From Mucilaginibacter sp. PPCGB 2223 (GTDB lineage Bacteria; Bacteroidota; Bacteroidia; Sphingobacteriales; Sphingobacteriaceae): a stretch of DNA of 64,000 bases. Below are positions 42,959 to 53,600 of the stretch, in pieces. Under the pieces are notes generated by a model that saw only the letters and a list, made by a program, of their open reading frames with translations, had not been told where the DNA came from and made no database searches. Numbering within the stretch: position 1 is the stretch's first letter; each line of letters begins with the position of its first letter. The stretch spans positions 62,001-126,000 of the forward strand of contig NZ_MDJS01000005.1 of the NCBI RefSeq assembly GCF_001705515.1. The letters are read 5' to 3'. A program made the translations under genes and the position numbers.

Positions 42959-44758
42959 TTAGTATCCCGGGTTTTGAGTCAACAAAGGGTTTGCATCCAA
43001 CGAAGGCTGTGGTATTGGCAACAGCTCGCTGTGATTTGGCGTAAAATATTTAGCCACAAAATCAATATAAGGCACTGTACCGGTATTGGTAATTGCACTT
43101 ACCCATGCCACTTTGGTAGTACCGGCCGGGGTTGACGACGGCGATGGCGCGTACAACGAATTGCTATATACAATTGTTTGCTGGCCGGCGGTATAATACA
43201 TTGATTGCGGCAGGTTGTTATACGGGGCCTGCTTATTCATCATCAGCGTTAAATTTGCCCTGGTTGCCAAGATGTTGGTGCTCAACAAATTCCATCTGAT
43301 CAGGTCGTATTTACGGATACCTTCGCCACCAAATTCGAACATTCTTTCGTTTACGATAGCAGTAAAAAAAGCATCATGTGTGGCTGGTATGGTGCCAATT
43401 GAAGCTCCGCCGAAACCTCTGCTGCGCACCTGGGTAAAATAGGCTATAGCATTGGCAGTCGGGCCGTTGTTTAATTCATTATCAGCCTCGGCATACATCA
43501 ATAAAATGTCTGAGTAGCGTAGTATCGGCCAGTTAACACTAAAATACTGTGACAGGAATCCTGCCGAAGTATTAAAACCAGGATTAGTTATCCAGTCTCT
43601 TCTAAATTTACCATCCAGTATCCCGGTAAGTTTTTGCAATACTTTCGTACCATCCAGGTTAAAATAGTACGGCGCAGCGGTAACATCGCGCCGGGTATCA
43701 TTCGGGTCAAAAGCGTAAAAGTAGGTAGGTAATATCAGTAAAGTTGCATTACCATAGTTCGACGAGCCATTAACCAGGCGGGGGCCGTTGTAATAACCTA
43801 ATTTACTATCAGATGTACCGCTGCCGCCGGCCATCGCAACCTCAAACATAATTTCGTAGGTTGGGTCGGGGGTATGCGCATCAACATAATTTTTCCATAA
43901 ATTTTGATAGCTTGGGTTTAAGGCATGGGCACCGCTGGCAATTATTGCAGCGCATTCGTCCCTTGCTATCTGGTAGTACTTAAGATAATCCGAACGGCGT
44001 TCCATTAATCCCGATTCGTTTCTCAACGAATATCCGCCTCTAAATAATGCCAGGCGGGCTCTGAGGCCCCTGGCAACGCCTTGAGTAATACGTTCATCAC
44101 GAGCTACACCCGTAGCCCCGCCCCAAGGCAATAAAGACTCGGCCGTTTGCAAGTCGCCAATCAACTTGTCGTAAATTACGTCGCGGTTGGTTTTAGATAT
44201 AACCAATGTCGGCATATCGGCCGATGGCACAAACTGCGCCGGTACATCGCCCCAGTTCCTGATCAGTTCAAAATAAAACTGGGCGCGTAAAGTCAGCACC
44301 TCGCCGAGCAACCTTTTTGCCGCGGCCTGATCACTTGCCGAGCCGCTGGTGTATTGCGACATTAACGGAATATATTTGATACAGATATTGGCCCTTTCAA
44401 TTCCCTGGTATAATTGTTCAAAAGGACTTTCTAATTGGGTATTTGAAGCGGTCGCGCCATAGCGGGCAATATCTCTCCGGTCGCCGTCAAGCGCAGCAGT
44501 CGAATTAGGGGCGCCCAGCATTTCATCGTTATCATAGGGGTAATACATGCTTAGCCTGATGCCATAACCATTGTCTCCGGTTAGTTTGGCATACACGCCC
44601 ATTACCACATCGGTGGCCAGGGTTACATTGCTAAATGCTTCTTGTGTTGAGAAAGCCGATACCGGCGTTTCTGTAAGATATTTTTTACACGAGCTGATTA
44701 ACGATGCCGTTGAAACAACAGCTACCATTAAACTACTATATATTAATTTCCTTTTCAT
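42959..44758 (-). CDS. SusD/RagB-family glycan-binding lipoprotein
   Basis: 599 residues. The N-terminal signal ends in a lipobox LISSC followed by KKYLTETP, so it is a surface-exposed lipoprotein. TPR-like helices and the family end (IRKYDLIRWNLLSTN, HSELLPIPQPSLDANP) are present. It caps the SusC channel and binds pectic oligosaccharides (inferred from the neighbouring enzymes). It lies 20 nt after susC. Confidence 0.95.
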   Translation of the reverse strand: MKRKLIYSSLMVAVVSTASLISSCKKYLTETPVSAFSTQEAFSNVTLATDVVMGVYAKLTGDNGYGIRLSMYYPYDNDEMLGAPNSTAALDGDRRDIARYGATASNTQLESPFEQLYQGIERANICIKYIPLMSQYTSGSASDQAAAKRLLGEVLTLRAQFYFELIRNWGDVPAQFVPSADMPTLVISKTNRDVIYDKLIGDLQTAESLLPWGGATGVARDERITQGVARGLRARLALFRGGYSLRNESGLMERRSDYLKYYQIARDECAAIIASGAHALNPSYQNLWKNYVDAHTPDPTYEIMFEVAMAGGSGTSDSKLGYYNGPRLVNGSSNYGNATLLILPTYFYAFDPNDTRRDVTAAPYYFNLDGTKVLQKLTGILDGKFRRDWITNPGFNTSAGFLSQYFSVNWPILRYSDILLMYAEADNELNNGPTANAIAYFTQVRSRGFGGASIGTIPATHDAFFTAIVNERMFEFGGEGIRKYDLIRWNLLSTNILATRANLTLMMNKQAPYNNLPQSMYYTAGQQTIVYSNSLYAPSPSSTPAGTTKVAWVSAITNTGTVPYIDFVAKYFTPNHSELLPIPQPSLDANPLLTQNPGY

Positions 44759-44778
44759 CCTGAATAATTTTTAAATAG

Positions 44779-47700
44779 TTATAAACTAAGGTTTACACCA
44801 AAAATATATGTCTTTGCACGCGGGTAAGCGGCATAATCAACGCCAGGGGTTAAGCTGGTCGCCCTGCGCGTATTGGCTTCAGGGTCGTACCCGGTGTAGC
44901 CGGTTATGATGCCGATATTATTACCCGTAGCATATACTCTAAGTTTACTCACTTTTATTCTCTTTAACAGATTGTTGCTAAAACTATAACCCAGGGTAAG
45001 GTTGTTTAACCTGATAAACGATGAGCTTTCCAGAAACTTTGAGGCCATATAGTATTGCGCAGGGCCCGTAATTGGAACCGGTTGTGTTGCATTGGCATTT
45101 AAAGCGGCAAGCTGATCGGGGGCTATGCCCGTAGCCGTACCCGTGTTTTCGACCTGAGCGCCATTGGCATCAATGGTTTTCCACCGGTTAGCAGCAGAGG
45201 CAAGTAAATTGGTATTGGAAGTGTAACCATTGGTAAACTCAATTGCATTGGCATTGAAAACCTTACCGCCAGCCTGGAAATTGATGAAGAAACTCAAATC
45301 AAAGCCTTTATAGGTAAATTGCTGATTTAAGCCGCCTGTAAATTTAGGCACAGTGTTACCCAGGACAGTTTGATCCGCCGTTGATAATACCGGGTTACCA
45401 TTCGCATTTAATGTCGGATTAGGGTTAATTAATTTAAACTTTGTCATGCCTGGAAATGGTGTTCCGATAATTTTCGACGGATCAACATAATTAGCGCCTG
45501 CTTTCAAAGTATATTTTTTTGATGTCGGATCATAATCAAAATCGCTGGTTGTATAAAAGCCATCGCTGACATAACCATAAGCTTCGCCAACCGGCTGGCC
45601 TACCTGTACAATAAAATCGGCAGGGGTTCCCGAAACACCGTAGCCCGACGATTGCAGGAAGGAGTTTTGGCCCGATGCAAGCGCTACGATTTTGTTCTCG
45701 TTATAGGCTATGTTAAAGTTGGCCGTCCAGCTAAAATCCTTAAATTGAAGCACGGTTGCATTTAACTGGGTTTCGATCCCCTGGTTTGAGGTGCGCCCAA
45801 TGTTCTGGTATTGCGTTTGATAGCCCGAACTGGTAGGGATGCTCGCATTAAGTAGCAGATCTTTAGTAGTGTTTCGGTATGCATCTATCGAAACCTGGAT
45901 CCTGTCATTTAGTATGCCAAAATCTAAGCCTATGTTTTTTGATACGGTTGTCTCCCATTTCAAATCAGGGTTAGCCAATGATGATGAGCTAAAGCCAATA
46001 TTAGAGGTGTTTTTGTTAAGCGGGTACAGCGTATTGGCAGCAAAGGCTGTTTGGTAAAGATAATCGGAGATACGGTTGTTTCCGGATGTACCATAGCTTA
46101 ACCGTAACTTAATGTTCGACAGGGCTCTGAAGTTCTGCATAAAGCTCTCGTCGGATACCTTCCAGGCAACCGAACCCGAAGGAAAATATCCCCAGCGGTT
46201 ACCATCGGCAAACTTTGACGAGCCGTCGGCCCGTAATGTAAACTGAGCAAGATATTTTTTATCAAATGTATAATTTACGCGGGTAAAGAACGACACCAGG
46301 TGGTTTTCATAAACGGTTGGCACCGGGTTGCTCACAGCCAGCGTGCCCAGGTTGGGCTGATTAATGGCATCTGTTGAAGTTACGCCGATCGGGAAGAGTT
46401 TGTACGTCGAACTTAAACCATTAACATTCTGATTGTAAAATTCGTTGCCGAATAGCACACTTATATCGTGATGCTTCGGCTTGAATGACGCATTACTGAA
46501 CGACAATACGTTTGAAAGGTCGAGCGTGTTGTTGTTTAAATTAGCCAGCGTTAAAATTGGCTGCCCGCTGCCATTTAAACGCGCATTAAACGTAATAATA
46601 TCATCAAAAGCATTCTGTTTTTGCAGGTTATAATCTAAACCCAAAGTTGTTTTAAATTGCAGATACTTATTGATGGTATAATTTATATATCCGTTTAAAT
46701 CCAGTACGGTTGTCGTATTTTCTCTAAATTGAGCCGCCGAGTTTACAATTGGGTTAAGTATGCCCACATTGTTGCCGGCCGCCAGCGTTTCGGCAAGATA
46801 ATTCGGGTCGAATGAATCGGCGCCTTGACCCGGAAGATCAAAAGGGCGATACTTTACACTATTGCGCAACCCGTTATAAGTGGCGCTACCCGAGTTTGAG
46901 GTACCCGCTCCATGTACCACGGTGTTATTATAGCGTACGCCTAAACCTATTCTAAATTTGTCCGAAGCGGTGTGATCAAACTTAAAATTTAAAAGGTTAC
47001 GGCCATAATCAGAGTTAACTACCGTACCCTGTTGCTCGTTATTGGTAAAGCTGATGTTAAACTGCGTAGCCTTTGTTCCCCCGGTTACACTGATGTTATG
47101 GCTTTGCTGAAAAGCATGGCGGCCCAATGCACGTTGCTGCCAGTCAACAAACGGTATGCTTTGATAGGTGTTTAAACCTGCCCATGTAGCACCATAATCA
47201 GGTATAAAGTTGGTTGTACTATCAGAAGCAAAGCGGTTTCTTTCCCACTGATAAACAACAAAATCGTATGGATTTAACACGGCTAACTCCCTTGCCAGCG
47301 TTGCTACACCCACAAAACCGTTGTAACTAACGGCTGTTTTTTGCTCGCGACCTCCTTTGGTTGTAATAATCACTACGCCATTTGCACCGCGTGCACCATA
47401 AATTGCAGTCGAAGCGGCGTCTTTAAGCACGTCTATCGACTCTATATCCTGAGGAGATAGACCGGTTAAACCGTTTTCAACCTGCACACCGTCAATAATG
47501 TACAACGGCGAATTATCCTGCGTTATTGAACCGCCGCCACGTACCCTTATCTTGATGTCGGCATCAGGAGAGCCCTCCGACTTAGTTACCTGTACGCCGG
47601 CCAGGCGGCCTGCCAATGCCTCGGCAGCCGAGTTCACCGGAATGTCTTTAAGTTGTTTTGCGGTTACTGATGATACCGAACCCGTGAGGTCGCGTCTTTT

Positions 47701-48042
47701 AACCGTTGCAAAACCTACAGCCACTACCTCATTCAGTTCTTTTGACTCATTGACCAGCGAAACATTCACAACAGTACGGTTACCAACGCTTACCTCCTGG
47801 GTAGCATAACCAATGTAACGAAATACCAGTACTACATTCTGGTTGTTTGCGATGGTTAATTTAAATTTACCATCTACATTAGTTTGTGTGCCGGTGGCAG
47901 TGCCCTTAACCAGTATACTGGCACCTATTACCGTTTCGCCGGTTGCTTTATCAGTAACAGTACCTGTAATTTGCCGGGTAGTTTGTGCCTTTGCAAATAT
48001 TATTGCAAATAACAGCATAATAAGAAGTAAAATTTTCCTCAT
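44779..48042 (-). CDS. SusC/RagA-family TonB-dependent transporter
   Basis: 1087 residues: signal peptide, carboxypeptidase-regulatory-like domain (ITGTVTDKATGETVIGASIL), the SusC plug (SEGSPDADIKIRVRGGGSI, LYIIDGVQVENGL, IESIDVLKDAASTAIYGARG) and a 22-strand-type barrel ending in the C-terminal strand RAKTYIFGVNLSL. It imports pectin-derived oligosaccharides across the outer membrane with TonB energy. It is the first gene of the cluster and divergent from the LacI-family regulator, which shares its 393-bp upstream region. Confidence 0.96.
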   Translation of the reverse strand: MRKILLLIMLLFAIIFAKAQTTRQITGTVTDKATGETVIGASILVKGTATGTQTNVDGKFKLTIANNQNVVLVFRYIGYATQEVSVGNRTVVNVSLVNESKELNEVVAVGFATVKRRDLTGSVSSVTAKQLKDIPVNSAAEALAGRLAGVQVTKSEGSPDADIKIRVRGGGSITQDNSPLYIIDGVQVENGLTGLSPQDIESIDVLKDAASTAIYGARGANGVVIITTKGGREQKTAVSYNGFVGVATLARELAVLNPYDFVVYQWERNRFASDSTTNFIPDYGATWAGLNTYQSIPFVDWQQRALGRHAFQQSHNISVTGGTKATQFNISFTNNEQQGTVVNSDYGRNLLNFKFDHTASDKFRIGLGVRYNNTVVHGAGTSNSGSATYNGLRNSVKYRPFDLPGQGADSFDPNYLAETLAAGNNVGILNPIVNSAAQFRENTTTVLDLNGYINYTINKYLQFKTTLGLDYNLQKQNAFDDIITFNARLNGSGQPILTLANLNNNTLDLSNVLSFSNASFKPKHHDISVLFGNEFYNQNVNGLSSTYKLFPIGVTSTDAINQPNLGTLAVSNPVPTVYENHLVSFFTRVNYTFDKKYLAQFTLRADGSSKFADGNRWGYFPSGSVAWKVSDESFMQNFRALSNIKLRLSYGTSGNNRISDYLYQTAFAANTLYPLNKNTSNIGFSSSSLANPDLKWETTVSKNIGLDFGILNDRIQVSIDAYRNTTKDLLLNASIPTSSGYQTQYQNIGRTSNQGIETQLNATVLQFKDFSWTANFNIAYNENKIVALASGQNSFLQSSGYGVSGTPADFIVQVGQPVGEAYGYVSDGFYTTSDFDYDPTSKKYTLKAGANYVDPSKIIGTPFPGMTKFKLINPNPTLNANGNPVLSTADQTVLGNTVPKFTGGLNQQFTYKGFDLSFFINFQAGGKVFNANAIEFTNGYTSNTNLLASAANRWKTIDANGAQVENTGTATGIAPDQLAALNANATQPVPITGPAQYYMASKFLESSSFIRLNNLTLGYSFSNNLLKRIKVSKLRVYATGNNIGIITGYTGYDPEANTRRATSLTPGVDYAAYPRAKTYIFGVNLSL

Positions 48043-48435
48043 AAAATTAGGGTTAGTTTGTTTTTGGCATTGTTTATTATTTAATTTAATAACAGTCAGG
48101 TCAACTTTACGTTAGCATTTGTGAAAAATGGCAACCATTGTTTTACAGCGCTCATGCAGTTGCATAAACACCTATTTAAAAAAAACATGCTTTTTACAAT
48201 ACTTTCGGTTACAGTTGGTTAAACTGTTTAACGGTTTAAAAAGGATGGTTTATAATCTCCCGCAACAATTTTAGGTAGTTTTTGGCAACAAAAACCCAAT
48301 ATGGTCATAAATATTTGTGCAATCGTTGCCGGGAACGTTGCCGGATTATTATCAAAATTTGAATTATATTTGTCAATATCGTTTTTCGGCCTTTTAACGT
48401 TACCTTTATAATAATTGATTTGTAATTAAAAAAGC
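48043..48435. promoter_or_regulatory. Divergent control region between susC and lacI
   Basis: Non-coding, 393 bp. Two operator-like features: the 15-bp palindrome GTTAAACTGTTTAAC (48218-48232) and a composite site at 48319-48344 with GCAATCGTTGCCGG overlapping the near-palindrome CCGGGAACGTTGCCGG (14 of 16 bases symmetric, centre AACGTT, typical of LacI operators). TATATTTG at 48365-48372 is a good -7 element for lacI; the composite site covers its -33 region, which would allow autoregulation. Confidence 0.55.
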
Positions 48436-49485
48436 ATGTTTGAGCCTATAACTATTAAGGATATCGCTAAGGCGCTCGGGCTTTCAACTTCTACCGTTTC
48501 AAGGGCGCTGAGAGGTGGCTACGAAATAAGTGCCGATACCAAAAAACTGGTGCTCGAATATGCCGAAAAAATAAACTATCACCCCAACCCTATTGCGCTG
48601 AGTTTAAAGGAGCGGCGCAGCCATTCGATAGGCGTGGTGGTTTGCGAAGTGGCCAATAACTATTTTTCGCAGGCCATCAACGGTATCGAATCCATTGCCT
48701 ATAACCGGGGTTACCACGTTATCATTACCCAAACGCACGAGTCGTTCGATCGTGAAGTGGTGAACGTGCAACACATGGCGTCGCGTTCTGTGGATGGTTT
48801 GCTGATCTCGCTGTCATCAGAAACCAAAGACTTATCGCATATTAAATATTTACACGAAAAAGGGTTACCGATAGTGTTTTTTGATCGCGTTGCCGCGGAT
48901 ATCGAAACGCACAAAGTGGTGGCCAACAATTACCAGGGCGCTTTTGATGCTACCGAACACCTGATCAAAGCAGGTTTCCGTAAGATAGGGCATTTAACCA
49001 GTTCGCCAACCTTATCCATCACTAAAGAAAGGCTGGAGGGTTATAAAGCCGCTCTTGCAGCATACAATATCCCTTTCAGGGAATCGTACCTCAAAAATTG
49101 TGAGCACGGGGGCATGATCCAAACAGAGGTTGAAAGCGCTGTGCGCGAATTAATTACGATGACCGACAGGCCGGACGCTATTTTTGTAGCCGGCGATAAG
49201 CTGAGCACCGGTTGCTTAACAACGGTAAAAAAATTCGGGCTAAAAGTGCCTGCAGATATTGCCATTGCGGGTTTCACTAACTCCGATGTAGCCGAACTGT
49301 TTAACCCCCCGCTGACGTCGATCAGGCAGCCTGCTTTTAAAATAGGCCAGATAGCCACCGAAATGCTCATCCAACTGATTGAGAGTAAATACCCGGTTAC
49401 CGAGTTTATAACCACCCGCCTGGATACCGAACTGGATATCCGCAAATCGTCCGAATATCAGCCGGTGCCCAAGTATACTTTCTGA
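48436..49485 (+). CDS. LacI/GalR-family transcriptional regulator of the pectin locus
   Basis: 349 residues, normal length. The N-terminal helix-turn-helix TIKDIAKALGLSTSTVSRAL and hinge are standard; a periplasmic-binding-like effector domain follows (RRSHSIGVVV, ADIAIAGFTNSDVAELFNPPLTSIRQP). The effector is probably a uronate or KDG-like intermediate (inference from context). It is divergent from susC. Its stop lies only 7 nt from the convergent end of the efflux adaptor gene, leaving no room for a terminator. Confidence 0.93.
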   Translation: MFEPITIKDIAKALGLSTSTVSRALRGGYEISADTKKLVLEYAEKINYHPNPIALSLKERRSHSIGVVVCEVANNYFSQAINGIESIAYNRGYHVIITQTHESFDREVVNVQHMASRSVDGLLISLSSETKDLSHIKYLHEKGLPIVFFDRVAADIETHKVVANNYQGAFDATEHLIKAGFRKIGHLTSSPTLSITKERLEGYKAALAAYNIPFRESYLKNCEHGGMIQTEVESAVRELITMTDRPDAIFVAGDKLSTGCLTTVKKFGLKVPADIAIAGFTNSDVAELFNPPLTSIRQPAFKIGQIATEMLIQLIESKYPVTEFITTRLDTELDIRKSSEYQPVPKYTF

Positions 49486-49492
49486 CAGAACC

Positions 49493-50653
49493 TCATTGCG
49501 CCTTATTGGCCTTGGCAGCACCTGCTTTAACGGGCGCACCGTCGCGTATCTCATCATTACCGGCCTGTACAATCTGATCGCCGCTGGTCAGCTTACCAAA
49601 AACTTCTACTTTTCCGTTAGCTTCGCGGCCTTTCTGTACCTCAACCCATTCGGCCCTGCCGCCAACCACTTTGATCACAAAAACCTTTTCGGTCGACTGC
49701 ACCAGGGCTGTTTTCGGGATGACAAAAGTGCTATCGGCACCCGGCAGCGCCAGTTTTACCTCGGCATACATACCGGGCAGGAGGGCTTTGTTATCATTCA
49801 TCACATCCATTTCCAACCGCTCAGACCGCAGCTTGTTATCCAGCGAGCCCGCCAGGCGGTTGACCGTAGCCGTGAATTTTCGACCGGGCATCGATCGTAC
49901 AGTAAATTCGACCTTGTTCTTTTCCTTTAGCACGCCCGCGTAAGCTTCGGGCACCGACACTACCAAACGCAGGTGCTTTTGCTCCTGCAGTACAAACAAA
50001 GGCTGATCTGAACCTTTACCCGATGGGCCTACATATGCGCCAGGATTTACGTTACGCGCGCTGATCACACCGCTAAATGGCGCGCGGATATCCAGATAGC
50101 CTTTAGTTGCCAAAATACCCTGCAAAGCCGATTTGGCGGCCTGTAGCTGCGCTTCGTCGGAGTTTTTGCGGGCGGCTGCCTGATCGAGGTCGTTACCCGA
50201 AATGGTGCCCGGTGTTTTGCTGGTTTCGTACAAACGATCGTAATTGGCTTTGCTGGCCAGGTACACCGCTTCCTGCGATTTGAGCTTGGATTGTGCTTCG
50301 GCCAGTTGCGAATTGATCTCAGGGGCTTCCATGCTCACCAATAACTGGCCCTGGCTCACTTCGGAACCTACATCAACAAAAACCTTTTTTACAAAACTGT
50401 TCTCTTTGGCGTAAATGTCCACCTGCTGGTAAGGTATCAGTTCGCCGGGGATAGCCAGCGATGCGTTGAACAGGTCTTTTTTCAGCGGGGCCACCTGTAC
50501 TGCAGGCGGTTGATCCATTTGCGCCTGGTTTTCTTCGTCGAGCTTTTTCTGCTCGTCCGAACCGCCGCATGAGAACAGGCTAACGCTTAATGCGCCTGCG
50601 ATGATAAAAACCGGGGCTTTTTTAAATATATTGTTCATACAATTCATGATCAT
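49493..50653 (-). CDS. RND efflux periplasmic adaptor (membrane fusion protein, lipoprotein)
   Basis: Signal peptide with lipobox LFSC, then the barrel-sandwich, alpha-hairpin and beta-barrel parts of the adaptor family (QQVDIYAKENSFVKKVFVDVGSEV; DIRAPFSGVISARNVNPGAYV; SVPEAYAGVL). The start is placed at ATG 50653, which shares its A with the TGA of the RND gene (TGATG, coupled translation); ATG 50638 is an alternative giving a shorter signal region. It links the inner-membrane pump to the TolC-like channel. Last gene of the operon. Confidence 0.92.
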   Translation of the reverse strand: MIMNCMNNIFKKAPVFIIAGALSVSLFSCGGSDEQKKLDEENQAQMDQPPAVQVAPLKKDLFNASLAIPGELIPYQQVDIYAKENSFVKKVFVDVGSEVSQGQLLVSMEAPEINSQLAEAQSKLKSQEAVYLASKANYDRLYETSKTPGTISGNDLDQAAARKNSDEAQLQAAKSALQGILATKGYLDIRAPFSGVISARNVNPGAYVGPSGKGSDQPLFVLQEQKHLRLVVSVPEAYAGVLKEKNKVEFTVRSMPGRKFTATVNRLAGSLDNKLRSERLEMDVMNDNKALLPGMYAEVKLALPGADSTFVIPKTALVQSTEKVFVIKVVGGRAEWVEVQKGREANGKVEVFGKLTSGDQIVQAGNDEIRDGAPVKAGAAKANKAQ

Positions 50654-53600
50654 CAATTAGCTGGGATATAGTGTATACTTTCTTCGTCTTCGGGATCTAA
50701 CGATACCGATTTTGTGGAGGCTTTGCCTTGCACCCAGGCAAACACCATGGGTAAAATAAACAGGGTTGCAAAGGTCGACATGAGCAGACCGCCGATAACC
50801 GCGCGGCCCAGCGGTGATGCCTGGTCGCCACCTTCGCCTAAGCCCGATGCCATGGGTATCATCCCTACGATCATGGCCATACTGGTCATCACGATAGGGC
50901 GCATCCGGATGGCCGCGGCTTCTTTGGCTGCCAGCAGGGCATTGCCGCTATGCCTGCGCAATTGCTCGGCATTGGTAATAAGCAACACCGAGTTGGAGAT
51001 AGATACCCCGACAGACATGATCATCCCCATGTACGATTGCAGGTTGAGCGTAGCGCCGGTTAAGCGCAGCAACAGCAGCGAACCCAGCATTACCGCCGGT
51101 ACGGTAGACAGTACCACCAGCGATACTTTAAACGACTGGAAGTTTGCCGCCAGCATTAAAAATATCACCACAATAGCTACAATTAATCCGCCTTGCAGGC
51201 TGTCCAGCGTATCTACCAAAGTAGTGGTCAGGCCTTTGGTCTCGATATTTAAACCACGCGGCAGCTTACCAATTGATTTAAGCGCTTTCTGTACATCGGC
51301 ATTGGCCGTGCCTAAGTCCATTTTATTTAAATTGGCCGTTACCGACAGGTAGGGCAAAGCGCCTAAGTTATCATTTTCGCCATTGGTGGTATCGCGCCTG
51401 ATGGTGGCCACATCGCTCAGCGTTGGCCGCGGATTATTACTTAAAACCGGTATCTCGCCGATATCGTTCACGCTGCTCATGTTATACTCGGGCACCTCAA
51501 CCTGTACGTTGTAACTCAGGCCCACTTTTTCATCCACCCAAACGTTTTTCTCGGTATACCGCGATGAAGAGGTTGAAGCCAGTAACGAGCGTGAGATATC
51601 GGATACGCCAACACCCAGTTGGGCAGCACGTGTACGGTCGATATCGATATCGATAGCCGGGTATTTGGTCGACTGACCGAGCTGCACATCGCGCAGGTAA
51701 GGTATTTTCGAAAGCTTTTTGATCACCGTATCGGCATAAGCTTCGTTTTGTTTTTTGTTTTTGCCCGATATCTGTACTTCGACAGGTGTCGGCGAGCCCT
51801 GGCTCAGGATCTTATCCGTCAGCTCGATCGGTTCGAAGGATAATTTTACATCAGGCATTTCCTGGTGCATTTTTTTGCGGAAAGCTTCTTTCAGGTCGTC
51901 GAGGTTAACCCTGTAATCCTCTGTCAGGTTAACCTGTAACACGGCTTCCTGCGGGCCTGCCATAAACAGATAGATGGGGCTGGTTGAGAACTGGCCAGGG
52001 TGCTGCCCGATAAATGCCGATGTTACGGCGATGTGTTTTTTACCAACAAGGTCTTCGAGCACGTGCAGGGTCTTCACCATATCCATTTCGGTACGCTCCA
52101 AACGGGTACCATCAGGTGCGCGCAAACGCACCTGGAACTGGCCGCCGTTAACCTTTGGCAACACATCGCGGCCGATGGTTACCAGCATCAAACCAGCCAG
52201 CGCAATGGCAACGATCACATACAAACTAACGATGGTTCGCCGGTAGCCAACGGCATTATCCATGCCTTTTAAATAGCGTTCGCGCAGTTTTTCGAATTTT
52301 GATTTTTTGCTTTCGGGCTCATGTTCGGCTCTGTGCAGCGATGCTTCTTTTTGTTCGGCAGCGTCGTGCTTATCCAGATGATATGCCTTTTCGGGATGAT
52401 CTTTATCTACATTATGATCGACCATCAGCCAGTTGGCCATGATCGGCACAAAGGTTTGCGATAACAGGTACGAGGTGATCATAGAAAAACCTATAGCCAT
52501 GGCCAGCGGCAGGAACAATGCGCCCGGGATGCCCTTCATGGTTAAGGCCGGGGCAAATACCGCCAGGATACAAAACAGGATGAGCAATTTAGGGAAAGCG
52601 ATCTCTTTACAGGCATCCCAGATGGCCAGTGCCTTGGGTTTGCCCATATCCATGTGCTGGTGTATGTTTTCGATCGTTACCGTGGATTCGTCGACCAAAA
52701 TACCGATGGCAAGCGAAAGGCCGCTCAACGTCATGATGTTGATGGTTTGATGGAAAAGCGACAGGAACAATATGCCCGAAATGATACAGGTTGGGATGGT
52801 GAGGATCACGATCAGCGCCGCGCGCCTGTCGCCCAAAAACAGCAATACCATTAAACCGGTGAGTATCGCACCGATAGCGCCTTCGCTTACTAAACTTTTT
52901 ACCGCGTTAATCACATAAACCGACTGATCGAACTCATAGGACAGCTTAACATCCTCAGGTAACAAACTTTGAAAGCGGGGAATAGCTTTTTTAAGATTCT
53001 GTACTACTTCCCAGGTAGACGCGTCGGCCGATTTGGTAATGGGCAGGTAAACCGAGCGTTTGCCGTTCACCAGTGCGTAGCTGGTAGTAACATCGGCGCC
53101 ATCTTCAACGGTAGCCACATCTTTTAAAAACAGGGTCTGTACACCGCCTTTATATAATGGGATGTTCTCAAAATCCTTAATCTTTTTAATGGTGGTATTA
53201 CTCGGCGTAAAGTAGTTGTAATCGCCAACACGTACGTTACCTGCGGGCGATGTCTGGTTATTATCGCGCAAAGCGGCAACTACCTGGTCGGGCGTTAAAT
53301 TATGCGCACGCAGTAACTGCGGGTCGACTTTAATCAATATCGTACGGGTATTGCCACCAAATGGCGCCGGGGCAACCAAACCCGGGATAGAGGTAAAGCC
53401 CGAACGAACGTAAATATTGGCCAAATCGAGCAACTCATTATTCGTTCGTTTGGGGCTGCTCAGCACCAGCTGGCCGACGGGTAAGGTCGATGCATCAAAA
53501 CGGAGGATGAACGGCGGGTTGGAACCATTCGGGAATATGGCCTGCGCCCGGTTGGAGAAGGCCGTGACCTCGGCCGAAGCCTGCGCCATATTGGTACCTT

